Positions 45,418-56,686 of a stretch of 64,000 nt of DNA are shown here, piece after piece. Source of the stretch: DHVE2 group archaeon (GTDB lineage Archaea; Thermoplasmatota; Thermoplasmata; Thermoplasmatales; Aciduliprofundaceae). Position numbers and translations under genes: made by a program. Location: assembly GCA_027023265.1 (NCBI GenBank), contig JALVVV010000049.1:62001-126000 (forward strand). Direction: 5' to 3'. Within the stretch, counting starts at the first letter, position 1; every line of letters starts with the position of its first letter. The notes below the pieces were generated by a model, which saw nothing but the letters and a program-made list of their open reading frames with translations, made no database searches and had not been told where the DNA came from.

Positions 45418-45992
45418 ACAACTACAGGGCAAAGGTAGATGGCGTGCTAACCGCAATATCCATGCCGTTCATGAGATTGAGCCCAAATTCAATAACTGCC
45501 ATTTCTCTGCTCATCGCAATCCTGGCAGGGCTCTCTTACTATTTCAACATGCTAATACTTGCTTTTATCCTGATTGTCTTTTCAGCCATTCTCGATGCTG
45601 TGGACGGCAAAGTAGCAAGGATGAGAAAAATAGCATCTAAAAAGGGAGATTTCTTAGACCATGCCGTGGACAGGTACGCTGATACGGCGATATTGCTGGG
45701 CATAATGTTCAGCCAGTATGCAACCTTGTGGATTGGGGTGTTCGCACTGGTAGGCGTGTATCTAACAAGCTATATAGGTACCCAGGCACAGGCAATTGGA
45801 TTGCACAGAATATACGGGGGCATATTAGGACGAGCTGATAGACTGGTTATCCTCATGCTGCTCCCCATAGTACAGTTTTTATGGTGGGGCTACTATTTTT
45901 CGGTGACTGACTGGGTTCTGATAACCTTCGCAGTGCTTGGCAATATCACTGCTCTTCAGCGCTTTTATTCTGTTTGGAAGGCGCTTTCTTAG
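45408..45992 (+). CDS. CDP-alcohol phosphatidyltransferase
   Basis: 194 aa, about six membrane segments. The class motif appears as DAVDGKVAR then GDFLDHAVDRYAD (D-x2-DG-x2-AR-x8-G-x3-D-x3-D), with all four Asp present. It joins a polar head group (for example inositol phosphate) to CDP-archaeol in ether-lipid synthesis. The exact head group is not readable. Its 3' end overlaps priL by 47 bp on the opposite strand. Confidence 0.9.
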   Translation: MVLNNYRAKVDGVLTAISMPFMRLSPNSITAISLLIAILAGLSYYFNMLILAFILIVFSAILDAVDGKVARMRKIASKKGDFLDHAVDRYADTAILLGIMFSQYATLWIGVFALVGVYLTSYIGTQAQAIGLHRIYGGILGRADRLVILMLLPIVQFLWWGYYFSVTDWVLITFAVLGNITALQRFYSVWKALS

Positions 45993-47010
45993 ATTTTGAT
46001 TCTTTCTTTATTTTGTAATACAGTAGCGGGTGAGTCATCCATTTTTTCTCGCACAGTTTATCCTTAACCACGTGCTTGACACATAGCCCGTTAGCCTGCA
46101 TAGTGGCACATTTGGGAACCGAGTACTCTTTTCCGGAAATCTCCCCAGTTATGTGCTTTATCTGGTATTCAGTTATATCTTTTCTAAAATCAGGCACGGT
46201 AGCAAATATGCTTAGTATATCATCGTTGCTCATTCCAATCTTGTGAAGAAAAGCGACCATGGAGAACCTTGCTTCGTGGGACACATTAATTCCCTGCTTA
46301 ATTTTATTGATAATAGTTTTCATACATGGTGGAAAAGCATCTGCATCTACTTTTCCAAGGTCAAAGGAGGTGTAATTGGAAACGTATTCATCTTTTAAAT
46401 TTTCCAGTTCCCGAAGCTCATCTTTCACGTATTTTTCAATGTACTTACCATATTCCTTCTGGGACTCTACCTCATTCACAAACCGCTCCACAAACGCCTC
46501 CCGTATTAGCAATACAAAATCATGCCTGTTTATTGGTAACCAGCCACGGTTCACCTGCTGCTTTATAAGCCTGAACCTTTCATCACTGAAATTCTTTGCA
46601 TACTTTATGAAGTCAATAAAATGTATAACGTAGCCATTCTCATCGTTCCTGAAACGTATTTCAAAAGTACTTGCAATAAGGTCAATGTCCTCCGGCACCT
46701 CTGTTAAACTCTTCACCAATTTATCGCGCTCAACATTTGCAAATCTCCGTATTACAAGAGGATCATCGAGAGCAATAAGTATTAGTTTGGCAACGAAAAA
46801 AGATAGAAATATCACCTTTTGTCCGCTCTCCCTCGCAATTGAGGGCATGGTCACAGGCTCTCCAGTTATCGATGACCTCACCCTCAAAAAACCAAGAGCC
46901 CGAGCATCTTCGTAAATCTCAGATGTGAACAGCTCGTCAAGGGATATTCCACTTAATATATTCCTTGCCTCAGGAAGAAATGGATATCTTGCCAGCATAA
47001 GCAGCGACAT
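45946..47010 (-). CDS. priL: DNA primase large subunit PriL
   Basis: 354 aa. The N-terminus (LARYPFLPEARNIL) is typical of PriL. The iron-sulfur-cluster cysteines can be seen in FPPCMKTII, VPKCATMQANGLCVKH and KLCEKKWMTHPL. It binds PriS and regulates primer synthesis; priS is not in the window. The Lys-rich tail overlaps the phosphatidyltransferase gene. Its ATG is 4 nt from the end of the tRNA-His gene, so it could be cotranscribed with it. Confidence 0.93.
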   Translation of the reverse strand: MSLLMLARYPFLPEARNILSGISLDELFTSEIYEDARALGFLRVRSSITGEPVTMPSIARESGQKVIFLSFFVAKLILIALDDPLVIRRFANVERDKLVKSLTEVPEDIDLIASTFEIRFRNDENGYVIHFIDFIKYAKNFSDERFRLIKQQVNRGWLPINRHDFVLLIREAFVERFVNEVESQKEYGKYIEKYVKDELRELENLKDEYVSNYTSFDLGKVDADAFPPCMKTIINKIKQGINVSHEARFSMVAFLHKIGMSNDDILSIFATVPDFRKDITEYQIKHITGEISGKEYSVPKCATMQANGLCVKHVVKDKLCEKKWMTHPLLYYKIKKESKSKKAPSKQNKSAEEQ

Positions 47011-47014
47011 TCAG

Positions 47015-47087
47015 GGCCGGGACCGGGATTTGAACCCGGGTCAGGGGATCCACAGTCCCCCAGGATAGCCCCTACCCTATCCCGGCC
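47015..47087 (-). tRNA. tRNA-His (anticodon GTG)
   Basis: 73 nt including an encoded G(-1). The acceptor GCCGGGA pairs with TCCCGGC, and the extra G pairs with discriminator C, the histidine identity pair. The anticodon stem GGGGA/TCCCC has loop CTGTGGA. The T loop is TTCAAAT. No CCA is encoded. It lies just upstream of priL on the same strand. Confidence 0.95.
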
Positions 47088-47210
47088 ATTGCAGTGGGGA
47101 ATGTAAAAACATACTTATATCTTTTTCCCAGGTAAGCCATGATGTATAACATAAAAACAGCCAATAGCAAAAATAAAAAGATAGAGAATCAGAACAACTC
47201 ACTGCGTATT

Positions 47211-47705
47211 CTACTCTCTATTTCCCTGATTCTTTATGTATTCAATTATTCCACCAGCCTTTATTATGTCCATCACGTATCCTTCAAATGGTGGAAATCT
47301 CACCTCAAATCCCTTGGTTTTGTTTGTGATCACTCCATTTTCTATGTCAACCTCAACCTCATCTCCCGCATCAAATTTGTCAATATCCTCTTTCTTGAGG
47401 GTTATGGCTGGCAATCCGAGGTTTATGCAATTCCTGTAATATATTCTGGCAAAACTCTCCGCAATGATAGCTTTTATACCCGCAGCCTTAAGGCACTTCA
47501 CAGCCTGTTCCCTGGAAGAGCCGTACCCCCAGTTTGTACCTGCAACTATAACATCGCCCTCTTTCACATTCTTTGCGAAATTGGGATCAAGATCTTCAAG
47601 AGCGTGGGATGCCATCTCCTCATCACTCATAATCTTGTAAGTGTATTTACCCGGGAATATAACATCGGTGTTCACATCATTTCCGTACTTCCATACCTTT
47701 CCCAT
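47211..47705 (-). CDS. leuD: 3-isopropylmalate dehydratase small subunit LeuD
   Basis: 164 aa. VWKYGNDVNTDVIFPGKY, NWGYGSSREQAVKC and YYRNCINLGLPAI are classic swivel-domain motifs. It forms the isomerase with the large subunit 1 nt upstream. In archaea closely related pairs act on homoaconitate or citramalate-derived acids, so the substrate call is provisional. Confidence 0.91.
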   Translation of the reverse strand: MGKVWKYGNDVNTDVIFPGKYTYKIMSDEEMASHALEDLDPNFAKNVKEGDVIVAGTNWGYGSSREQAVKCLKAAGIKAIIAESFARIYYRNCINLGLPAITLKKEDIDKFDAGDEVEVDIENGVITNKTKGFEVRFPPFEGYVMDIIKAGGIIEYIKNQGNRE

Positions 47706-48962
47706 TTAAAGCACCTCCCTCGGATCTGCAATTCTGCCCTTCAAAGCGGTGGCCGCTGCCGTAGCAGGGGAACCAAGATATATTTCAGCATTTGGATTAC
47801 CCATTCTCCCTTTGAAATTGCGGTTTGCGGTGCTCAAGCACTTTTCCCCATCTGCCAAAACTCCCTCGTGAGCTCCAAGGCATGGACCACATCCGGGATT
47901 CATAACCATAGCGCCTGCATCTGCAAGGGTCCTCAATATACCCTTTTCATCAGCTTCTCTCCACACCTCCCAGGAAGCGGGGAACACCAGCATTCTCACG
48001 TCTGGATGGATTCTCTTGCCCTTGAGTATCCTGGCAGCTATTTCCAAGTCCTCGACTCTCCCATTAGTGCATGTTCCCAGGAAAACCTGGTTAATCTCTA
48101 TATCTTCCGCCTTGTCTATGTCATGCACATTGTCAACAGTATGGGGAAACGCAATCTTTGGAACCAAATCCGACGCGTCATATTCGTACCTTCTCTCGTA
48201 ATTAGCGTCCTCGTCTGGATGGAAGACCTTGTAAGGAGCCTTCTTCCTCTCCTTTATGTACTCCTCCGTTTTCTTATCTGCCTCTATTATTCCATTTTTT
48301 GCACCCATCTCTGCGCTCATGTTGGTGAGAACCATACGCGATGCTATTGTCATATCCCTTATCGTCTCTCCCTTGAACTCAACAGCTTTGTAAACCGCTC
48401 CTCCAGCAGTAACATCTCCAATTATGTGCAGAGCGAGGTCCTTTGCAAACACGCCTTTTGGTAGCTTCCCATTAACTATTATCTCGTAGCTCTCTGGAAC
48501 TCTCAGCCATATCTTGCCAGTTGCCCATATGGCTGCAACTTCGCTTCTTCCTATTCCAGCTGCAAAAGCTCCAAATGCCCCGGGAGTTGTTGTATGGGAG
48601 TCTGCACCAACTATCACAGCACCTGGCAAATCGTAACCCTTCTCAGCCATAACTTGATGGCATATTCCTGTGTTCATATCCCAGAAATTAACAATTCCCT
48701 GCTCCTTAACAAAGTTTCGTATGCTCCTGTGATTATTGGCGTATTCAGCTGTTGGCGGAGGTACTGTGTGGTCGAGTATTATAACCACTTTTTCAGGGTC
48801 CCATACCTTCTTAACTCCAGTTTTTTTGAATTTCAAAAGTATAGCCGCAGAATTGTCGTGGCTCATCACCCAGGTTGGCTCAACGGTAACAATCTCTCCA
48901 GGTGCTACTTCTTTCTTACCAGCTTTGTTTGCCAAAATCTTTTCTGTAAGGGTCATCCCCAT
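47706..48962 (-). CDS. leuC: 3-isopropylmalate dehydratase large subunit LeuC
   Basis: 418 aa, aconitase fold with a 4Fe-4S cluster. Cluster ligands are in LGTCTNGR and NPGCGPCLGAHEG; VILDHTVPPPTAEYANNH and VGADSHTTTPGAFG are further signatures. With LeuD it isomerises 2- and 3-isopropylmalate in leucine synthesis (homoaconitase is the alternative). ATG 48962 follows GGTGATACC; ATG 48956 is also possible. Confidence 0.92.
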   Translation of the reverse strand: MGMTLTEKILANKAGKKEVAPGEIVTVEPTWVMSHDNSAAILLKFKKTGVKKVWDPEKVVIILDHTVPPPTAEYANNHRSIRNFVKEQGIVNFWDMNTGICHQVMAEKGYDLPGAVIVGADSHTTTPGAFGAFAAGIGRSEVAAIWATGKIWLRVPESYEIIVNGKLPKGVFAKDLALHIIGDVTAGGAVYKAVEFKGETIRDMTIASRMVLTNMSAEMGAKNGIIEADKKTEEYIKERKKAPYKVFHPDEDANYERRYEYDASDLVPKIAFPHTVDNVHDIDKAEDIEINQVFLGTCTNGRVEDLEIAARILKGKRIHPDVRMLVFPASWEVWREADEKGILRTLADAGAMVMNPGCGPCLGAHEGVLADGEKCLSTANRNFKGRMGNPNAEIYLGSPATAAATALKGRIADPREVL

Positions 48963-49128
48963 GGTATCACCAGATTCTTAAACGCAAAGTCGTATATTAT
49001 CTTTCTTTTTATCACAACCTGAATATTGCTTACCATAGTTCAAATCAATAATTTAAAACGGGCAGGAAAATTTTAGAATATGATTACCACATAACATATA
49101 TATAGCTCATTTGCATTAGCATGCAATA

Positions 49129-50307
49129 ATGGTTCTCAAAGTCTTCAGGGACATCTCTACGATTCTTCGCGGAAACGTGCTCATATTATTCACAACATGG
49201 ATTCTTCTAAGCTTCGGTGAAAACATGGTTCACAGGTTTGACGGGATTTATTTCTCGGCACTTGGGGCATCGGATGTCATATTGGGATACATGGCATCGC
49301 TTACTTTTGGAATGATGGCCTTACTGCAACTCCCGGGTGGCCATTTAGCGGACACGTTAGGCAGAAAAAAAGTAATAGTGACCTTCACATTTGTCATGGC
49401 GTTCTCAATGCTGATATTCGCCTTCGCACCTAACTGGCAGTTTATAGTAATAGGGCTTGTGATTTCAAACATCTCCATGCTGTACCAGCCTGCACTGTTT
49501 TCCATTATCATGGACTCGCTACCTCCAGGAAGACGTGCAGAGGGATTTGCCATAACCAATCTTTCATCACTACCCGCCCTGATTGCCCCCGCGGTAGGTG
49601 GGTACGTGTTGTACACCATGGGCGTAATTCCTGGAATGCGACTGGGATACATCATCCTGTTCATCTTGGCATTCACTGCGGGAATACTGCGCCTGTTTCT
49701 CAAAGAAACGGTGAAAAAGAACAAGGAAGAAAGAGACAAGTTTGCAGCATACTTCAAAGTTCTCAAGAGCATCAATTTCAGGGCAAAAGGAATAATCGTA
49801 GTGGGGAGTTTGATTTCAGCATCAAGCGGCATGGTTAATTACTTTGTAATAAAGTACTCCTATTCCTATACCTCATCGCTAATTTTTGGAATAGCCATGG
49901 GGATTTCCATGCTAATCTCTGCGGTGGTAGGTATATTCATAGGACGTATGGGCGATTCTCATGGTAAAGAGAGATTCTACATAGCTGGAATACTTCTTCT
50001 CACCCTATCTCTTACAATTTTTATATTTCCAGCTGCAATTTTTCTTTTCACATATGCAATAATATCCGGTCTGGGCTCAGCGTTCTTCCAGCCTTCAAAC
50101 CAGGGACTAATAGCTGATCTGGTAAGCATAGAAAAAAGAGGAAGATTCACAGGAGTGTTCCTTTTCATCTCTTATCTGTCTGCCATGGCATTCAGTATGT
50201 GCTCAGGATACTTATACAGCATTTCTCCGGTTATCCTGTTCACGTTCTCAGCAGTGCTTTCATTAATCGCAGGATTAATAGCCATTAAAATATTCATCCA
50301 CGATTGA
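49129..50307 (+). CDS. Major facilitator superfamily transporter
   Basis: 392 aa with about 12 membrane helices. The loop GGHLADTLGRKK between helices 2 and 3 is the MFS signature, with a second GRMGDSHGKER in the C-half. Substrate unknown; an efflux or sugar/drug carrier is possible. ATG 49129 lies ~27 nt after ATATATATA, so leaderless. It is convergent with the PLD-like gene with a 14-bp overlap. Confidence 0.9.
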   Translation: MVLKVFRDISTILRGNVLILFTTWILLSFGENMVHRFDGIYFSALGASDVILGYMASLTFGMMALLQLPGGHLADTLGRKKVIVTFTFVMAFSMLIFAFAPNWQFIVIGLVISNISMLYQPALFSIIMDSLPPGRRAEGFAITNLSSLPALIAPAVGGYVLYTMGVIPGMRLGYIILFILAFTAGILRLFLKETVKKNKEERDKFAAYFKVLKSINFRAKGIIVVGSLISASSGMVNYFVIKYSYSYTSSLIFGIAMGISMLISAVVGIFIGRMGDSHGKERFYIAGILLLTLSLTIFIFPAAIFLFTYAIISGLGSAFFQPSNQGLIADLVSIEKRGRFTGVFLFISYLSAMAFSMCSGYLYSISPVILFTFSAVLSLIAGLIAIKIFIHD

Positions 50308-51736
50308 GTCGATTGCGTAGAGAAACGGGAACTATAACGAGGAGTAACACCGAAAAAACAGGATTTAGCTCAGGCACCACCCTTCCAACATGAATTACAA
50401 GGTACATGGTATAGTTTATGTGATAATAAGTTGAGTAAAAAGTCAGGGATATTGTGTAATTCCCCTGAGCATCGCTTGGAATGGTTATCACTGCAGTTTC
50501 ATTGAGCCAGTCATAAACACTGGTACGGTTCCAAGATGGAGTTTCGTTGAGGGAAACGTACAGGGGACCATGTGGTATTATGTGAAAATATGTGTCGTTC
50601 TTCGCACCGCCATTAGCCAGATACACATTAATTTTCACACTATCGCCCGGAAGAGCATAATAACTCCAGTTCTCAATGAAACCATCGGGAATATAATACG
50701 GCGCGTCACCATACTTGTAAATAGTATTGAAGTATCCTGCAAAGAAGTTGGCAACGCTGGCGTTGTGGATGATTACACCAACAGTGTGCGTCTCATTATC
50801 AAGGTACTCATAATCCCAGTTAGCATCACCTATGTACACGGAGTCATCGGAGATTACCATCTTCAGATGGGTTATGGTTGATGAAGAATCGTAGATTACA
50901 TTCACCCCGCTATTTTTTAGATAGTTGTAAGCGTTTTCACTGTCATGGTCATCCAAAACCACCTTAGCTATGCTTCCCTTATCCACAACTTCATCAATCA
51001 GGTTATCCACACGAGATTCTGTAGAATTTGGGTCTGAGTAATAAGCCATAGTGTATAGTCCAACGTACAACCTATCTCTCGCCGATGCAATCAGATTGTA
51101 TAGAGAGGAATAGGTGTAACCGTCATAAGTGGTCTCCACGCTCAGGTTGCCAGCGGATTCACTAACTTCCCCTATTTCAGGCGTAATATTGGCATCATTC
51201 CATAATGAATTGAAATATGAAACGTAGAATTCTGCAATGGTGGAATTAAATATAAACACACCAAACTCGTTGTTCTTGCCCAGAGCGTAAGGGCTCCAGT
51301 TATGAGAACCTATGTACACAACTTTTCCATCGATTACAACCATCTTGGTATGAAGGAAAGTGTTAGACGAATCGTTTTTAACGTTTACCCCCTGCTCCCT
51401 TAGATAATTCACGGCATACCAGTTTGAAGATATCTCCCCTTCAAAGAGAACACGGACATCCACCCCACGATTTTTCGCAGCGATTAAAGAATTGAGAAGT
51501 GTTTTCACAGGCTCATAGTCACTTATAACGTTCATCGAGATAAAAATTGAAGATGTGGCATTATCTATAAGATGCTTAACAATGGGCGCGTAGCCATAGT
51601 TTTCCACGGGAACAATATTCAAACCATCATCAGTAACTGCTCTGATAACATTTGCAGAGGAATAGTGGAACATTGATAAAAACAGGGCGGAAATTATCAC
51701 CAGAGATAACATCAAAGCATATTTTGAAATTCCCAT
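50294..51736 (-). CDS. Secreted phospholipase-D-like protein with membrane anchor
   Basis: 480 aa. A signal peptide (YALMLSLVIISALFLSMF) precedes two HKD domains: HTKMVVIDGKVVYIGSHN (~residue 132) and HLKMVISDDSVYIGDAN (~295; Asp replaced in part). Then a beta domain and a C-terminal VPELNP-hydrophobic helix-basic tail (RNRLNRG). It would hydrolyse or transfer phosphodiesters (lipid or nucleic acid) at the cell surface. The second HKD has D-D-S in place of D-G-K and may be weakened. Confidence 0.9.
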   Translation of the reverse strand: MGISKYALMLSLVIISALFLSMFHYSSANVIRAVTDDGLNIVPVENYGYAPIVKHLIDNATSSIFISMNVISDYEPVKTLLNSLIAAKNRGVDVRVLFEGEISSNWYAVNYLREQGVNVKNDSSNTFLHTKMVVIDGKVVYIGSHNWSPYALGKNNEFGVFIFNSTIAEFYVSYFNSLWNDANITPEIGEVSESAGNLSVETTYDGYTYSSLYNLIASARDRLYVGLYTMAYYSDPNSTESRVDNLIDEVVDKGSIAKVVLDDHDSENAYNYLKNSGVNVIYDSSSTITHLKMVISDDSVYIGDANWDYEYLDNETHTVGVIIHNASVANFFAGYFNTIYKYGDAPYYIPDGFIENWSYYALPGDSVKINVYLANGGAKNDTYFHIIPHGPLYVSLNETPSWNRTSVYDWLNETAVITIPSDAQGNYTISLTFYSTYYHINYTMYLVIHVGRVVPELNPVFSVLLLVIVPVSLRNRLNRG

Positions 51737-51773
51737 ACAAAACGAATGGTATTAAAAGACATAAACCTTTTTA

Positions 51774-53907
<2,134 letters not shown>

Positions 53908-54207
53908 TTACCCCCGTACATACGGCAAGAGAAAATGCCTCATTGCTCTCAAAGAGTTTATATCCTTGGACAAAATCTTTATATCACCCGTGTCAAAATC
54001 CACGATAAGTAAACCACTCTCGTCAATTAACACATCCCTGATACTATTTGATGGAATTTCATACCATGTCTCATCGCTGTTCAACACAATGCCCTCCACA
54101 GACAGGTACAACTGGCCTTTCTTCCACAAAAACCGAATTTTATCCGGCTTTTTGTCCATATCGATTACATATTCAACCTTGCTTATGCGCTTTACCTTCA
54201 AGCACAT
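53908..54207 (-). CDS. Small PH-like (CheF-like?) protein
   Basis: 99 aa from ATG 54207, which overlaps the upstream stop as TGATG; the track's longer start is not needed. Strand-rich sequence (IRFLWKKGQLYLSVEGIVL, SIRDVLIDESGLLIVDFDTG) suggests a PH-like barrel as in the archaeal CheF taxis adaptor, but this is a weak, by-eye match. Its operon place suggests partnership with the 598-aa KaiC-like protein. Confidence 0.6.
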   Translation of the reverse strand: MCLKVKRISKVEYVIDMDKKPDKIRFLWKKGQLYLSVEGIVLNSDETWYEIPSNSIRDVLIDESGLLIVDFDTGDIKILSKDINSLRAMRHFLLPYVRG

Positions 54208-56003
54208 CACCTGATGTGACCCAAGCTGAAAGAGCCAAGCTGTATCCCACTCTTGGAAGCCGTTACCTCTATCCAACCCCTGCTCTGCACTTCGGTTATA
54301 CCCTTAACAGATAGGAAGGTCTTGTGAGATTCCATCTTGAATTCAATCATACCTTCCATCAAGCTACCAACCATCTGTATCTCGTTCTCACTGTGCAAAC
54401 CCTTTTCCACAAGATAAAGAGAAACTGCCTTGTCCCTCTTGCGCCATGATGTGAATATCTGGAGAAACTTTAGAAGGTCCTGCTGGTTCATGTAAGCCAT
54501 AATCGTGGACAGACTCATGAATGCCATCCGGTAATACGGATACTTCTCTTTTAATTTCTTGGATATTTCCGCAGTTTTGTTGAGCAAACCATCAACATCC
54601 GTCTGATTATCTAAATATATAACGCCCTCCAATTCCTCTGTCTCCCCTATGCTCTTGGAGTATGCATCTATGTAATAAACCAGTTCCATCTTCTCATACT
54701 GCTCATAGGTAGGAAGCACGAAGCTCATTGCCTCTCGAATCTCCAACGCAGTCTTGTCCGTGAGAATCCAGATTATTGGAATACCCTTTTTGAGCCCTTC
54801 AGCCATGAATGAGTATATCAAAATCTCCTTCTTGCTATAAGGTGGACCGTAAATAATAATATTCGAACCTATGGGAAATCCCCCATAAAGGAGATCATCA
54901 AGTCTCCGCGTTCCGGTCTTTACCTTTTTCTCCTTAATCTCAGATTTTATTTCTTCTTCAGCCATCGCTATTTCCTCTTCAACGAGACCTTCCATCTTGG
55001 CTTTGAGCTCCCTCTCCTTCGCTTCTAAGTATTTCATCTTGATTCTGAGTTCTTCCTCCTTTCTATTAATTTCTTCCTGCAGATCCTCCAACCTGCGCTT
55101 GAGCTCGAGCTCGTCCATATCCCCCATTTCGCTCTTTGCCATTTCCAAATTCCGCAGCTCTTTTTCCAATTTTTTCTCACGGAACATCAAATCCTGCTCT
55201 CTCCGGGTAAGCTCCTCCTCCTTGTATTTTATCATATCCTGCAATTTCTTCATTTCCTCTTCTTTTACCTTTATGTCACTTTTCAATTCAGCAATGAGCT
55301 TCTCCTTCTCTGCAAGCTGCTCCGTCAAATCTTTTATTCTATCCAGAAGCTCCTTGGTATTCGCATCCCTGGCAAGATTTTTAAGCTCATCTAACTGGTC
55401 AGTGGAAATTGCAGTCAAACTTGTGGTTTCCAGAGCCAATCTCTTCTCCTTCATCTCCAGTTCTATTTCCTTCTGTTTGAGCTCCATCTCCAGCATTTTG
55501 AGCTCCCTGGCATCCTGGGGCAATTCCTTAACCGCTTCCTGCTTCAGTATTTCAAGTTCTTTACGGAGCTTTTCAACCTCATCTTCAAGCTCTTCCCTCT
55601 TTGCGCTCTCAACTTCGAGAAGACTTTTCAGGCGAAGATTTTCCTTAATAACATTGTCAATATTTACCCCTCCACCTTCAACCGATTCCTTTATCTCCTC
55701 GGCCTTCTCCTTCAATTCTTCAACTTTTTCCCCACCTATGGCCATCTCATCCGACCAATCCAAAAATGCTTCCTCGTCCCCCTCCAACCACTTTTTGAGT
55801 GCCTCTGCGTCAGCCTCTTCGTCTTCAAGGAGAATCTCCGATTCGTCCCCACCCAAAAGCCATGACTTGAGAGATTGCTCGTTTTTAAGAGATTCGTACT
55901 CTTCTTTAGTGTACTGCGTACCACAATTATTACATTTCAAGGTCTTCGGGTCAATTATCCCGCCGCACTTGGGGCAAATAACCTCCTGGTCACTCATACT
56001 CAT
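54207..56003 (-). CDS. Zn-ribbon, coiled-coil, degenerate KaiC/RecA-like protein
   Basis: 598 aa. A zinc ribbon (CPKCGG-x10-CNNCG) at the N-terminus, an acidic linker, a long coiled coil (~100-340, EEELRIKMKYLEAKERELKA) and a C-terminal RecA/KaiC-like core (TRRLDDLLYGGFPIGSNIII). The P-loop position reads GPPYSKKE, which lacks the usual GK[ST], so ATP binding may be lost. It starts with an ATGA overlap with the Sm gene. An architectural or signalling protein is likely; the role is unknown. Confidence 0.82.
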   Translation of the reverse strand: MSMSDQEVICPKCGGIIDPKTLKCNNCGTQYTKEEYESLKNEQSLKSWLLGGDESEILLEDEEADAEALKKWLEGDEEAFLDWSDEMAIGGEKVEELKEKAEEIKESVEGGGVNIDNVIKENLRLKSLLEVESAKREELEDEVEKLRKELEILKQEAVKELPQDARELKMLEMELKQKEIELEMKEKRLALETTSLTAISTDQLDELKNLARDANTKELLDRIKDLTEQLAEKEKLIAELKSDIKVKEEEMKKLQDMIKYKEEELTRREQDLMFREKKLEKELRNLEMAKSEMGDMDELELKRRLEDLQEEINRKEEELRIKMKYLEAKERELKAKMEGLVEEEIAMAEEEIKSEIKEKKVKTGTRRLDDLLYGGFPIGSNIIIYGPPYSKKEILIYSFMAEGLKKGIPIIWILTDKTALEIREAMSFVLPTYEQYEKMELVYYIDAYSKSIGETEELEGVIYLDNQTDVDGLLNKTAEISKKLKEKYPYYRMAFMSLSTIMAYMNQQDLLKFLQIFTSWRKRDKAVSLYLVEKGLHSENEIQMVGSLMEGMIEFKMESHKTFLSVKGITEVQSRGWIEVTASKSGIQLGSFSLGHIR

Positions 56004-56218
56004 CCAACTAAAGTCATTCTCACTACGTTGTTCCCCCGCAATATCACAACTCCGAGTTTCCGCGTCATTTCTGAAGTTCTCTCTTCAGTGTCCTCAAGAA
56101 CCATATTCATGTAATCGTCAAATCCCACGAGCTTGCCCACCAACTCGCGATTATCCTTGAGCAAAAGGGATATTCTCTTGTTCATAAAGCTTTCCAGCAT
56201 CTTTAACGGCATTGTCAT
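56000..56218 (-). CDS. Archaeal Sm-like (LSm) protein SmAP
   Basis: 72 aa. Sm1 (LLKDNRELVGKLVGFDDYMN) and Sm2 (GVVILRGNNVVRMTLV) motifs are complete. Forms a heptameric ring that binds U-rich RNA. GGTGG lies 5-6 nt before ATG 56218. First gene of the Sm, KaiC-like, PH-like, Kae1-Bud32, RdgB run. Confidence 0.93.
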   Translation of the reverse strand: MTMPLKMLESFMNKRISLLLKDNRELVGKLVGFDDYMNMVLEDTEERTSEMTRKLGVVILRGNNVVRMTLVG

Positions 56219-56260
56219 TTTTCCACCACCTTCCTTAATTTATAACACCCATATAAACCT

Positions 56261-56416
56261 TTAGTTGAAATCAAAGAAATCCTCCTCATCACCGCTGTTG
56301 CTCTCCACTATTTCCTGAAGGAGACTTCTCAACAGCTTTTTCATCTCGTCCATCTCCCTGCGGAGATGCTTTACCTCCCTGGCCAACTGGTTAACATCCA
56401 CTTCTTCAGGCACCAT
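56261..56416 (-). CDS. Small coiled-coil protein, 51 aa
   Basis: Below the track cut-off. MVPEEVDVNQLAREVKHLRR then EMDEMKKLLRSLL with an acidic end (GDEEDFFDFN) forms a short coiled coil. TATA-like TTAAATAC is 26 nt before ATG 56416, so it looks leaderless. It lies between rpo10 and the Sm gene. No family recognised. Confidence 0.62.
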   Translation of the reverse strand: MVPEEVDVNQLAREVKHLRREMDEMKKLLRSLLQEIVESNSGDEEDFFDFN

Positions 56417-56460
56417 ATCTCTCAATTCTCCTTATTGTATTTAAGGTTACCTGTGAATCT

Positions 56461-56682
56461 TCAATCGTAAGGTATTACCTCGTCAATGAGGTCAACATGG
56501 CTGAGAATCATCCTCCTGCAGCAGTACCGCTCGACCCCAAGCTCGTCAAATATTTTTTCTATCTCCTCCGAAGTGGGCTCCCTTTTCTCGTTCTCCCTTA
56601 TGAACTTTACCCTGTTGACAAAGGCAACATAGTCAGAGGCAATAACCCGACCGCAGGAAAAACAACGTACAGGGATAATCAT
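56461..56682 (-). CDS. rpo10: RNA polymerase subunit N (Rpo10)
   Basis: 73 aa from ATG 56682 (SD GGTGAT); the track's start inside rps9 is wrong. [20 protein letters not shown] and [10 protein letters not shown] give the CX2C...CC zinc motif of RpoN/Rpb10, an assembly subunit. Placement after rps9 is typical of archaea. Confidence 0.96.
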   Translation of the reverse strand: MIIPVRCFSCGRVIASDYVAFVNRVKFIRENEKREPTSEEIEKIFDELGVERYCCRRMILSHVDLIDEVIPYD

Positions 56683-56686
56683 GGTA

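Noticed and set aside
47139-48464. 441-aa plus-strand ORF
   Set aside because: It lies fully opposite leuD/leuC, which have complete active-site motifs; its translation is low-complexity and shows no family.
54997-56160. 387-aa Ser/Phe-rich plus-strand ORF
   Set aside because: Mirror image of the Glu/Lys-rich coiled coil on the minus strand; no start signal.
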